Below, one piece after another: positions 12,576-23,769 of a stretch of DNA of 64,000 nucleotides. Each line of letters begins with the position of its first letter. Position 1 is the first letter of the stretch. The DNA is from Amorphophallus konjac (lineage: Eukaryota > Streptophyta > Magnoliopsida > Alismatales > Araceae): contig CM040127.1 of NCBI GenBank assembly GCA_022559845.1, positions 37,844,708 through 37,908,707 on the forward strand, written 5' to 3'. The position numbers and the translations under genes were made by a program. The notes under the pieces are model-generated. The model did no database searches and was not told the origin of the DNA. It was given only the letters and a program-made list of their open reading frames with translations.

Positions 12576-12976
12576 GAATGTTTGCGGAATGTTGCCGTGT
12601 CAGTTTTTACCATCCTTTTGGATAAGGTGAATTTAAGTTCAATGTTCAAATTCCCCAGCTCAGCTACACTGCGAGATGAGAATGGCAGCGTCATGAAGGA
12701 CCCTACAGGACCGCAGAGTCGAGCCAACTGAAGTAAATTCAGGATACGAAATACATCGATGATTCAACTGAACTAGCTTTTAAATTCACGCCGTTATCAT
12801 AGAAAGGGGGGAAGGGGGGGAAGAAAGGCCACACAGAATGAGGCTTTAAAAAGTATGGTGGTAAAGACGAGTAACTCATTACACTGCCCAAGATATTATC
12901 GTTCTACACAGAGAATCATGGAAAATCGATACTATATGCAAAATCAGAAACAATTACAAGAAACTAACATATGATT

Positions 12977-15900
12977 CTAGGAATCGGATATTTTCATTTC
13001 AGGGAAAACTTTCTGGATGAAGCCCATGAAGCGAGTAGAGTATAACATGGGATCCACAGCCGAGATGGAAAGAGAATCAAATTGGAGGGATTTGTAAGCG
13101 TGTTCGATTTTTTTGCTCGTGTTGTATTCTTGTAATATATCGATGATACCCAGGTAGAGGACCACGTCGTATACTTGGTGAAACAACTGGCTTTCATCTT
13201 CAGCTGGCGTCTGCTCTGCACAATGCTCCGCCCTAGCAGGCATGTTCACTCCCAGCTGAATTTGGAGCCTGCACAACACGTAGAGAAATGCATGAAACTT
13301 GGTTGAACAAGAGAACAACAGATAAGGAACATGGAATCAGAACAAGGCTTGGGTCTACAACCAAGACAATTTCATTGATGGAAAGAAAAAAAAACCAGCT
13401 AGGGAAGTTGGGATCAAATAACTTTTGGTACTATGCAGCACAAAAGTTCACACATTAATCGCACCTTGCTGTACCAGGAAGTAGAAGGTCCACCTCTTCA
13501 TCCCCAGCAGCTGATGCTCGCAACCAACTACCTCTTATATGGGGGCCAACAATGATGCTGTTCTCTTCATTTCCACGTGGAACCGAGACAAGACCTTGGG
13601 GGTAATTAGAAATATCATCATCTTGGGCATCTGCAATGTAAATAAGCATCAAAATGAAGCATTGAATATTATTGGGTTCCACAAATAAGAGGGAGGGAGT
13701 AAATTTGAAAATGTATCAACTAGAAATCACCTGTATCTATCTATAATACTAAGGGACAGCTGGGGTAACTGCCCATCAAAAGAGAGAAGAGAAATAGGTG
13801 TTTTCTCTTCTCTTTGTATTTGGGTTTTTTGTTTTCCCTTTTCTTTTTTTTTTTTTTGGGGGGGGGGGGGGGGCAGGGCCGGTGGGGGGGTGGGGGGTGT
13901 TCTTTTGACCTGCACCTTGGCCTATGAGATTGTCTTAGATCTGCAGCGTCATATGCCTAACTTGTAAAGTTCCTCAATTAAGTTAATCATTGTAAATGTC
14001 CTATATAATTTCAATATCATATACCATTTCTATCCCTCCAACAAACAAACAAAAAAAGCTAAATGGGCATCCTATGACATGCATCAACTACCTGTTAAAA
14101 AAACAATATCATGTTTTTTTGAAAATTTAAACTTATTTACAAAAAATAGCTGACCCCAAGTAAAGGGATGAGGCTCTGATGAGAACGTGCAATGGAGAAG
14201 TGCTCACCCTTGGAAAGAATTGTCAATCCATCAGCCATTGTAGTTCGACGAGAACGTGCTTGTGACTGCAAATTTTGTGGCGCTCGGTAATGCACACCCA
14301 GTAGAAGGCTGTAGTCCATTATATGCAGTGTTTCCAAAAATTTACTGTCGATCTTAATCTGCCTGAAAGATACATGGACAACAAAATTACAAAAGTGGAA
14401 CAGAAGCAACAATTACCCAAGGCATCAATAGACTTACACAAGCTATTGAGAGTTCAAAATGTAAAGCAATACTGGATGCCTAAACAATCCACGTTCTACA
14501 AGAAGAGAACACCTATTAGACAATGGGGCGGGCAACTAAACAATAAGGGTACACTTGACTAAACCTCTGCCAGCTCACAAGTGAGTGACTTAGAAGCATA
14601 ATCTTCCATCTGTTTTGTGCAGCCCACTTTAGCTAGATGTAACTTGGATCCCATTATTTGCAAATATATAGTTTAATACAGTGCAGCAAACAAAGAAACT
14701 GTGAAGAAAGAATGGGCTTCCAAGTTCTAATTCATCTCAACCATGGTTTGCCATCTCTTACGAGGTGTCCGAGATCTCTCTCCAAAGATCACGAGAAACG
14801 GAGCCCCCGAGACCGAGATCTCCCCCCCCTCCTCCCTCTCTCTTTCTTTCTCGCTACCTTGGCCCCCTTGAGTTTTCTCTCTCCCTAGTCTCTCTCTCTC
14901 TCTCTCCGTCTCCCTCGGACTCTCTGTCTCTCCCTCTATGGCAAACACTCTCTCTCTAAGAGAGAGAGAGAGAGACAGAGGGAGGGGGCGAGATAGAGAT
15001 ACATTTACCATTTTTGCTGATTTTTGATGTATTCTTCAGTTTGTGATTCACGTACATTTTATGTATCTCTTTTTGGTGTAACTTTTGTATATTGACATTG
15101 GTCCATGTGAATGGATTTGTTATTGTTATCATTACTCTTTACTTTGTAAAATTGAGTTGTCAATTAGAAAATATGTTTGTGAAATGGAGTGATTAATATA
15201 AAAAAATAGCATTTTCTTAGAAATAGAGTATATATATGAAAAAAAAACCTGAAATCACCGAACCCGATCTCCCGAGATTTTTTTGAGATCTCTCCGAGAT
15301 GTCTTCTCTTCTGCCTTTCCGAGACGGAACCGATATTTGAGACGAAAAACCATGATCTAAACTTATAACTCATAAAGACGTTAAGGGACTGCCACATTTA
15401 TCAGCCAGAGTTCCAGATGGAGCAGCCACTTACAACAAACGAAACATTATCAAGCGCCACAACATCTTGTTCTCAATTCATCTGCAGCCTCACAAGGTTT
15501 CTGTCTCCATCACTCTCTCCAATTGCTTATGCCACTTCACAAGGATATGTTTAGTACATTTCATTGTTCTTTCTATCATACACTCCCTTTTGATGGCACA
15601 TTATTCAGATTTTTCTGACAACCATTTCTGTCAAAAAGTTTGATGTGAATATGATCTTGTCAATTAATTTCTTCCTTCAAATATTCTGCATCCTACACTC
15701 TACTTCTCCAAGCCATATGAACCACCTTGGAAATAAATGTCAAGAAATAACACTCCATAATATTCTTATGGTCTCATGAAAACCTGAAAACTACCCAACC
15801 TTATCAGTAATCTATCATTTGCCAACTGTTAAGGTACAAGATTAAACACTATTCGCTCGTGTCTGTCTTTGAAGAGAAAAAAAAAGGTGCGTGGAGTTAA

Positions 15901-18900
15901 GGTGGACAATTGAGTATCCATATTTTTATTGTCTGTATTATGAGAGATCCCGAGCGAGAGTGATTGAGAGCATCCAGATTTGTTTGTCTCCATTTCAAAA
16001 AAATTGTTTGTCTGTATTCCAAGTGGACCTAAGAATAGGGTGGAGCATATTACATGGCATCTTATGGGACATTAGACTGGGAGGAGCAACACGATCACAG
16101 TGTAGGTGTTTCTAACAATTCTGACAAGTATGATTTTCTGAGACTATTAAGCTTTAAACAGTCCCTTAAGCAATTCTGATTAAGTCAAGGATATTATTAT
16201 TTTGCTTGATTTAACAGGTAAAATAGAACAACTGATTTAAGCATTATGTAAAGCCTTTCAGTGGTCCCTTAAGAAGAATCCTGATGTACATTACTTTCCT
16301 TGTTATAATTTTTAGATATGTTTACGTAATGCTTAATGATTTTATCTCAAGTCTAAGTGCAAAGGAAGACTCGGTGCAGAAAGTTTCTTTCTTCAACATC
16401 ATATAGCCCAATACAAGTATACGAGAGATTTCCCAACACAAATGGGGATTGGACATCTCCCTAATACTACATAACTAAGACTTAGATGTCTCCCTAATTT
16501 GGAATTAGGACACTGTTGCACCCCAAACTTTCTCGAAGTATTTTCGAGGAGCTGGGCTCATGTTTAATCAACGGGTGCAACACAGCTTCAAGCCGGCGCC
16601 GTCATGCTGTGGAGTATCTCCACGATACCGGGGTCCATTGTAGATCATGCTCAGTCATGAAGTGTGCCGTAGCAAAGAAGGGTGAAGAAGATTCTTACGT
16701 GCACTAGTAGAAGAGACCAAACGCCGTGTATCACGCGGTCTAGACGGAGGCACTCTCCTTCCTCATCGCCAACGGCACAAAACCAACACAAGCAAATGCT
16801 GAAGACCTCCCGTATTCCTCTCCACATGTCCCACTGCGAGCAAAGGGTAGAAAAGGGGCCAGAGCAGAGCTTAAAGAAGAGGAACCGGCCGGAAGAACCA
16901 CACCAGGGTAGAACGGGGGCACACAGGGGGTTTTTGACACCTTTGGGACCCACGTGGGGTCCAATTGACCCAGCTGGGACCCAGTGGGGTCAAACAGACC
17001 CCAGCGGGATCAGTTGACCCCGTTGGGTCCTGCGCGAGGCCCAACGGGGTCAAACAGACCCCGGCGGGTCTGATTGACCTCGTGTGGGGTCGCGCGCAGG
17101 TCGAATGGACCCTGCCAGCCCCAGTGGGGTCAAACAGAACCCACCGGGTCTGTTTGACCCCGCCCGGGTCCAGCATGGGGCCCACTTGACGCCATGGGAC
17201 CCAACGGGGTCAAACAGACCCCACCGGGGTCTGTTGACCCCGGCCGGCCCTGCTGGGTCCAAATGGGCTCGCAGCCTTCTTTCTCCCTTTTTTCAAAGAA
17301 AAAAGAAGAGAAAACAGGTGGAAGACCCACCTTGACAACCTATGGTCCAAAATTAGCCTTTTTTGTCCAGGTGGGGGTCCAAAAAATGCATTTTCTATCC
17401 GAAGGGGGGTCCAAAACCCCCTCTTTTTGTCAAGTTGAGCCTCCCACTACTATAAATACTCTCCCAGGGGTCCAAGGAGACAGACACAAACATACGAAGA
17501 AACACATACAAAGACACTCACAGACAAAGAGACAAACAAACGAATCTCCACACAGCGCAAGGAGCTTTGTTCATTGTTTCGGCCCATTAAGGGTATGTGA
17601 TATCCTGGGTTTTGTATTTATACCCCCGGAGGCTATATTTGTAATTTTCCATGCATCCTGGACGGCTAAATTATGTAATTCTCCCAGATAATCAGGAATT
17701 ACAGAAATGCCCCTCCCGAGATTGCAAGGAAATTCAAGTCTTGTTGTTTGCAATTTTACCCTGCAACTTTTTGCAATTGGGGCTATGTCCTTACATGCCG
17801 CGTCAATGCGGAGACCCCCCCTCTCTTTTGTACAGTCAACAACTCACCGACAACCTTTGTACTCATATGGATCATGAATGCACTAAGTTATTCCTTTATG
17901 TGCTAGTCAAGGCAAATTACAAATTGACCCTGACTCTCGGAAGAATTGCGCATATGCCCTTCTCTCTCGGAATTGGACACTTGTGTGCCTCCCATGAAAC
18001 TCAGCGTCGTTCTTCCCCTCAAAGACTTCGTCAAGCTACCCCTGCACCTAAGTGTGGTCTCGAACCCTAAGTCCGATAAAATTACCCGAATACCCTTACA
18101 ATCCAAAAATGGCTAAATAGCCTCTAAGCTTTCCGGAAATTGCCTCAGCACCCTTAGAAGTCAAAGATTTTACCATACTCTCCCTTCAATCTGAAAATTT
18201 CAGAAAAATCCCATGACCTAATAAAATTACCAAAATACCCCTGATAACCAAAAAATACCAAAACACTCCCAGAGTCTAGAAAACCTTCCGGCACCCCAAA
18301 AACGCATACGGCTTCTACAAAATTGCAATCATATCCTCAAATTATAGGGTTTCTTGCCTAACCTAGCGGCCTTTGATAAAACCCTAATTTTATTGGTACT
18401 TCGGTGGTGAGTGAGAACTAGTTTTGAGCCATGCAGCAAGCCTGCCCTCGGTATCATAACTCTTATAGAGGAGCTTAGGATTTCTTTGACAGTTAAACAA
18501 AGGTGTTCGAACGTTAGGCCGATGTAAATCAACATTGACTGCGGTCAGTGGGACAAGGTCCAACAGTCGAACCCAAAATGTCTGATATGATACGCACCCA
18601 CTATTTATATAGCCCCTCTACGTGCAATCTTCATAATTCATTAAAAGAATATTCCGTGACCAACGGACACATACATGAGTCACGACTAATCCAAGCGGAA
18701 GTGTGGAACCAGTACTACACTCCTAATCAAAGTAGGACTAGAATAAACATTAGAATATCTCTCTAACACTTCTTAATATATGACCTTGTTCTTGTTTTAG
18801 CAATTTGGGTATGGGTGTCAGCTTTAATTATTAACCTGAAACCTAGTCAATACCAGATATTAAGCATCAGGTACAGGTGTGATAGTTTACCCATTACATC

Positions 18901-19719
18901 AAAATGGTAGTGTTTGTGTCTTACTTGATAGATATATCTTATCTAGGTTCAAACCAGTTCGACTTCTGGGTATATGGATGAAAACAGGTGGACCTGGTAG
19001 GGTTTCACCAGGGATCATCCTGATTCCCAAATGCCGCTATCCCATGCCATGGAAATCATACATTATGGTTTCACCATTTATGTATCAGTGTGTCAATTGT
19101 TGGTCCTACTGCCAAGGCCAAGACAGAGAGAAAATTTGATTCAGTTGCTTCTCAACGCATGGGAATACGTTCTGTTGGCAAATTCATACCAGAAAGGAAG
19201 TACAAAAGTTATAGGTCCAGTTATAATGGCTGAGAGCTTCCTTACTCCAATAGAGCATCCCGCCAAGAAGGCTCCAAATAGAAACAATAGTCCAAGTCCA
19301 GATCCTTCAATGTTGTATTCTCATCAATCTCGACCTTGTCTATTGATCGCCCTAGAGAAGATCCTTTCAAATCATATCTTCGATGTATCCTCAGTTCTGT
19401 ACAAAACATGTTTCCCATAACAACAAAGCGAAACTGCACATGACAACAAACAAGGATGACTAAGTATATACCAAAGAACAAACATGTTCCTGAAACCAAG
19501 AACCAGAAAATGTGTGAAAGAAAAAGCAAAGGGCAATGACCATTGTGGAAAGAGAGATGCCAAGCCATGCAGAAAGTATGTTTGATTGTGCCAGTTAAAA
19601 GTTGTTACCTTCTGGCCGCTAGAAGGTTTCACACAATGAAGACCAAAGAACTTAGTTATCAATGTATTCTCATATTTACGCACATGATCATAATAGTTTG
19701 GAAGCATTCGCAGAAGTAC
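12977..19719 (-). CDS. PIP5K: Phosphatidylinositol-4-phosphate 5-kinase, C-terminal exons (5' part missing)
   Basis: Five minus-strand exons join in phase: 19719-19609, 19433-19246, 14362-14208, 13630-13465 and 13268-12977 (stop TAG at 12979-12977). All introns are GT-AG and the joined length is 912 nt, 303 codons plus stop. Visible motifs, in order: '[20 protein letters not shown]', '[13 protein letters not shown]', the catalytic '[12 protein letters not shown]', then '[11 protein letters not shown]' and the specificity loop with 'KKIEHAYK'. The Glu in that loop is the residue found in type I kinases that use PI4P. These kinases make PI(4,5)P2 at the plasma membrane. The N-terminal MORN repeats and the ATP-binding glycine loop are not seen between 19,720 and 20,345, where retrotransposon sequence begins. 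Either a huge intron separates them or the gene is truncated. The reading frame that remains is undamaged. Confidence 0.93.
13843..13895. repeat. T15-G16 homopolymer tract in a PIP5K intron
   Basis: A run of T is followed directly by a run of about 16 G and then G-rich sequence. It lies in the intron between 13,630 and 14,208. On the sense (minus) strand it is C-rich then A-rich. Confidence 0.85.
14743..15356. mobile_element. Possible degraded foldback element with CT/GA tracts in a PIP5K intron
   Basis: The left part (CCATGGTTTGCCATCTC, then GAGATCTCTC) has a partial inverted counterpart near 15,285-15,356 (GAGATCTCTCCGAG, then CCATGATC). Between them lie CT-rich (14,870-14,960) and GA-rich (14,959-15,000) blocks that can pair. 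The match is imperfect, so this is tentative. Confidence 0.3.
15360..16513. other. Intron sequence of PIP5K, nothing further recognised
   Basis: AT-rich, non-coding on both strands, within the long intron between 14,362 and 19,246. Confidence 0.6.
16986..17270 (+). repeat. 60-80-bp GC-rich repeats in the solo-LTR U3
   Basis: The word GGGGTCAAACAGA recurs at 16,986, 17,046, 17,126 and 17,206 (spacings 60, 80 and 80). Inverted versions (GGGTCTGTTTGACCCC and variants) lie between them, so each unit can form a hairpin. The array sits about 250 bp upstream of the TATA box, where enhancer repeats of LTRs usually lie. Confidence 0.8.
17451..17458 (+). promoter_or_regulatory. TATA box of the intronic solo LTR
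   Basis: TATAAATA preceded by CCCACTAC and followed by a purine/CA-rich leader. This is consistent with the U3/R promoter of the LTR. Confidence 0.55.
18671..19245. other. Remaining PIP5K intron sequence
   Basis: No further element or coding sequence is recognised between the solo LTR and the exon ending at 19,246. Confidence 0.5.
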
Positions 19720-19888
19720 CTACATATTTATGACCTGTGTTAGTCCATTTCCCATTCAAAATTTGAGAGCACCAAAGGACCACAGACATGGAAAAGAATA
19801 AAAGGTAAAGCCTCTCCTCAAATACTTTATGCGTTCCGAACTGACTAAAAACCACAATAATAGCAATGATAAAACGTTACAGCAAAGT

Positions 19889-20026
19889 ATGGTTGTTGTG
19901 TTAATGATTTTGAGATTAGAGAGAGGTGACATATTTATGGTTGTTGTGTTAATGATTTTGAGGTTAGAGAGAGGTGACATATTTATGGTTGTTGTGTTAA
20001 TGATTTTGAGGTTAGAGAGAGGTGAC
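19889..20026 (+). repeat. 48-bp tandem repeat, three copies
   Basis: A 48-bp unit beginning ATGGTTGTTGTGTTAATG is repeated at 19,889, 19,937 and 19,985 with one or two differences; the last copy is slightly short. The unit length is a multiple of three and therefore produces an open frame, but I see no reason to call it a gene. It lies just upstream of the last recognised PIP5K exon. Confidence 0.92.
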
Positions 20027-20365
20027 TTGCTAAATGAGGATCACTCTAGAGACCTGTCATTAGAAGGAACTAACCATGGCATACAGAATCAGCCAGTTCC
20101 AGCCGGACCAGCCAAAACTGGATAGGAAATGGTGGTCCTTGACCTAGTTTAGCTAGTTTTAGAGTCGGAATCAACAGTTCCCATCCTTAATGGGGGAAAA
20201 TTGAAAACTAGGTGAGCTGGATGGAACCAAAATAAAAAGGCTGGCTCCATCCCAGTTCACCTATTGGGATTACATATTTAGAGTATTTTATTGTTCTTAC
20301 TATTTTTATTTGCTGAATTGTGAATTTCTCTGTGGTTCATCACTTGATTATTCAGAAGTTAGAAG

Positions 20366-20657
20366 ATGTGTTCAATGAGCATAGGGTCCAATATCCGGGG
20401 TTTCGACCAACTCAATACCGTGGTGGCGGAGATTGAAATGTTCTTCGCCGATCACCAGGCACACTCTGTCGCCAAGGGCAAAACCTCCAAAGATCGCCCA
20501 GCTAGTGGCAAGGAGGTGAATGCAGTAGACTTCTCCCCGACAAATGGAGAAAAGGGAGAAGGAAAACCTAAAGGCAATGGTAAAAAGCCTGACACCAAGG
20601 CGAGTGCGTCTCTGTTAGCGGAGCGCATGAAGACGCCCTATTCTTTTAGAAAAGAGC
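20366..20657 (+). pseudogene. gag: Outer element gag, first part
   Basis: This is the C-terminal half of a Tat gag ('FDQLNTVVAEIEMFF', a Lys-rich linker, then 'ERMKTPYSFRKE'), the usual lead-in to the knuckle. The reading frame is broken by LTR A at 20,658 and resumes in the same frame at 23,775 once the LTR and one target copy are removed. The N-terminal capsid-like region is missing, cut at the boundary with the PIP5K-side sequence. Confidence 0.7.
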
Positions 20658-23600
20658 TGTTGCGGGGGTTTTTATGCCGATGACCGGGGTGAAAGAAGGG
20701 ATATAGCGGGGAAGAAAAATACGAGAGTTTGATATATCTCGGGTATCCTTCTTACGGTTGTATGTCTCTCACGGAGGTATCGGGCACTCTCCTTTTACGG
20801 AAAGTCGAAAAAGGTCGAATGGCACGAGAATGTTTGGGTGTAGGTTAGCTGGACAGAGTGCGGGCGTGCCAGTCGATTTCTCGACAGTCACCTATGGAAC
20901 CAAGGGTTGACCGGGGAAGCGTCGCCAGGACGCGGCACGTGGGCTCGGTAGACCGGGCGACACGTGGACAGAAGGGGTTCCACGGGTGCGAGTGCGCAGG
21001 CGATTGCGGGAATCGTATAGTGGACGTCTTTCTCCACCGACCGCAAGCAATCGGTGTTTATTTACATCGGATTGAATCCGAACACCTTCATTCCATGTTG
21101 AAGAGAAGCATGTATGTGTCTGAAGCCATGGGTAGAGGGCCGGGAGCATTCCGCAACTGTGGGTGCGCTTTCGACTGAGAGGTGTCTGCTGGGGACAGGG
21201 TATTAGGCACGTGTGCCGAGTGGTGTAGGTAGAAAGCTGGGGCCCGAATACGGGCGCTTGTATTTCACTGGTTTTATGCTGTATAAGAGCCACATGGGCT
21301 TTACAAATGGGCCGAGGAGGCCAAAATACAATCGGCGCAAGCCGCGGGATAATTCCGGCGCATGGGTCGGTCCCCGGGTCAATGCGATATAGGGCGGATA
21401 CCCGCGTGTTTTACAGAGACTCTCCATGAGGGGGTCGATACGAGCCCGACTGCCTAGGTGGCGGGGGCTAATGTGGGCTGGCGCCTGGTGGAGGTCGGAC
21501 GCGGCTCGAGGTGAGCGGTCGGGTCGGCCTCTGGACAATTATTCCTGGGCCAGCGGGCCAGCGTCCAGGTCTCGGACGGCGAGTGTTGTCATGCTTGGGA
21601 GTTGAGGTCGGCCCCGGGACAATTATTCCCGCGCCAGCGGTCCGGCTAGACTCGAGTCGTCAATCAGAGTGGCCGAAGGCCGACTGGGGGCGGGCAACAA
21701 GCACGCGGTTCCATGACGAAAGTAGGCGCGGCATCATGGCGTATGCGTAGCCATCGTGGATTGTCATGCGCGGGTGGACCTAGGATGCGGGTGTACTTGC
21801 CGCAGTCATAGTCACCTTACGTGCGACGAGGATGGACTTGTGTGAGACGGCTAGACGTCGTGTGAGGGAAGTACATGTGACATACCCTCGGCGTGTGTGA
21901 GCCGACTAGCAAGCCAACCGCGCGCGCACTTAGCTCCTTGCGTTCTCGACCCTTGCCGAAAGCCTCGGGAGTCCGAGGGTGCGACAGTTAGGTCGGGGGT
22001 GTTTCGCCAACCTGCGTCTGTGTGTTGTTTATCTGTGTGTATGTATGCGTCTGTGCCCCTTGAGCTTCTAAGGGATTGAATTTATAGGAAGTTGAAGGGG
22101 TGGGGGGTAGGGTTTAGGTGGACCAAGTTGAGGGTTCAACTTGGTCCGGGTAAACCTTAGAATTTTTTTTTTTTGTTTTACAGAGTGGAGGAGGGGGGTT
22201 TAGGCAGACCAGCCCAAGGGGCTGGTCTGGTCCGCCTAAACCCCTCTTGGGGTAGCGGACCAGACCCTTGGGCTGTTGTTAAATTTTGTTATTTTTTATT
22301 TTTGATGGGGTTTAGGCGTACCAGCCTGAGGGGGCATGCTGGTCCGCCTAAACCCCCTCCCCCAGGGGGTTTAGGCGGGCTAGGTATGGGGTTTTTTCCC
22401 CTTTGAAAAATCTTTTTTTTTATTATACAAAGGGGTTTAGGAAGACCAGCTGGGGGGTCAGGCTGGTCCGCCTAAACCCCCCCCCCCCCAGGGGGGTTTA
22501 GGCGGGCTAGAGTGGAGGGAGAGAGAGGGGCGGCCCCACCCACTATAAAATCTGGATTTTTGTTATTTTTTTGTCCTAATTTGGCTAACAAGAAGAGGAA
22601 AAAGGATATTGAGAGGATACACTTGTGTGCGGGGACTGAGACGCTTGTGCGTGTGATTCGTCGTAGGCGTTCTTCGCGGCTTCTTTTACGTACGGGTACG
22701 GTGAACGAATCCTTGCGCGAACCTTGCACCACGAGACAGAAAATTTGCACGAACTGGGGTTGGAGAGGGCCGTGGGGCCTCTGGGCTGGGGGGAGGGCGC
22801 GGCCCCCAGGGAGTTTGCCCTCCCTGGGGGCGCGCGGTGCCGTGGGGCGAACTGGCCCAGGGCGAGCCGCAACCCCGAGGGATGGCCCCCGGGGGTCTTC
22901 TCTCGTTGCCTGGGGGTGTCCTTCGAGGGACACGGAGCTCCGGGATGCTGGGGAATAGCCCATGGAGGCTATTGTTGTAGAGTCATAGTGGCCGCTCGCA
23001 AGGTGTTCGGATAAATGCCCGACATACCTCGGGTTGTCGAACGGCCTGGGCAACTGGCTGAGAGACCTTGGAATGGGCCTTGGGCTGAGGGTAAGAGCTC
23101 GTGGGAGCTGAGAAGGGGCACTTTGGGCATGTGGGCCCGGCCTTGTGCTACGTGCCACGTTGTACGATGAGTTGGCAGGGTAGCCTCGGGTTGGCCCGAG
23201 GGCTAAAGGAAAGTGGCTTGTCGCCACGTGTCTGAGGGTCGGGGGTGGGCCCGGCTTGCTGGAGGGTCGTTGTAGAACCCGGTTAGTATGCTGGAGCCGC
23301 GGGTTGGCCCGTGGTCTGTTGTAGAGAGGCTGGGATATACGCGCCCACAAGGTGTTCGGTAAAATGCCCGACACACGTGTGTGGGCCGTATATACATACT
23401 GCGGGCCTTCAAAGCCTGGGGTTGACTTAGTCAGGTCTCCCTTTAACCTTGAAGGGTTGAGAGAAGGCTTCTCGGGGCGAGCCCCCTAGTCTTTTCACTG
23501 GGTGCCATGTAGCGTGGCTTGGAGTCGGGGCGCCCCCGGGTTGGCCCGGGGGGCCATGTAGAGTGCGGGCAAAGCCCGTGACTGAGTGGTCGAGAATGGT

Positions 23601-23769
23601 CCCGGTTGGTTGCTGGTCTGAGCATATGTCACGATAAACTGGTCAGGGCCCTTGGTGGGACCCACGAAGTTGTAGAAGGGGCTTAGTAGCTCATGCCTTA
23701 AAGGCGTTCGGGGAAATTCCTGAACCCTTATTCCTTGGCATTTTGCCGGGAAATCGCCCAGGTACAACA
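20658..23769 (-). mobile_element. Solo LTR 'A' (3.11 kb) inserted in gag
   Basis: It begins TGTTGCGGGGG and ends GGTACAACA, flanked by the exact 5-bp duplication AGAGC (20,653-20,657 and 23,770-23,774). It belongs to the same family as the LTR of N1 (33,639-36,227), with long shared blocks, which sets its orientation as minus. Inside are a minus-strand TATA (CTATAAA at 22,087-22,081), a cluster of palindromes (22,180-22,510) and a plus-strand TATA (22,544-22,550). The 300-codon frame at 22,472-23,374 on the minus strand is low-complexity and not a gene. Confidence 0.9.
22081..22550. promoter_or_regulatory. Divergent TATA pair around a palindrome cluster, LTR A
   Basis: A minus-strand TATA at 22,087-22,081 and a plus-strand TATA at 22,544-22,550 point away from each other. 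Between them lie several copies of GGTTTAGGCGGACCAGCC-like arms and their inverted complements. The same plan occurs in LTRs B, C and N1. Confidence 0.6.

Larger units (their letters stand above)
16514..18665 (+). mobile_element. Solo LTR (2.15 kb) in the long PIP5K intron
   Basis: It begins TGTTGCACCCC directly after GACAC (16,509-16,513) and ends CAACG directly before GACAC (18,666-18,670). The 5-bp target duplication is exact, and the expected terminal CAACA carries one A-to-G change. A TATA box (TATAAATA, 17,451) is followed by a transcript-start-like region. No gag or pol is present, so it is a solo LTR, probably left by LTR-LTR recombination. The upstream (U3) half contains GC-rich repeats. 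Orientation is plus, opposite to the host gene. Confidence 0.65.

Noticed and set aside
22472..23374. 300-codon minus-strand protein in LTR A
   Set aside because: GC-rich low-complexity LTR sequence; the related N1 LTR does not keep a frame of this length.
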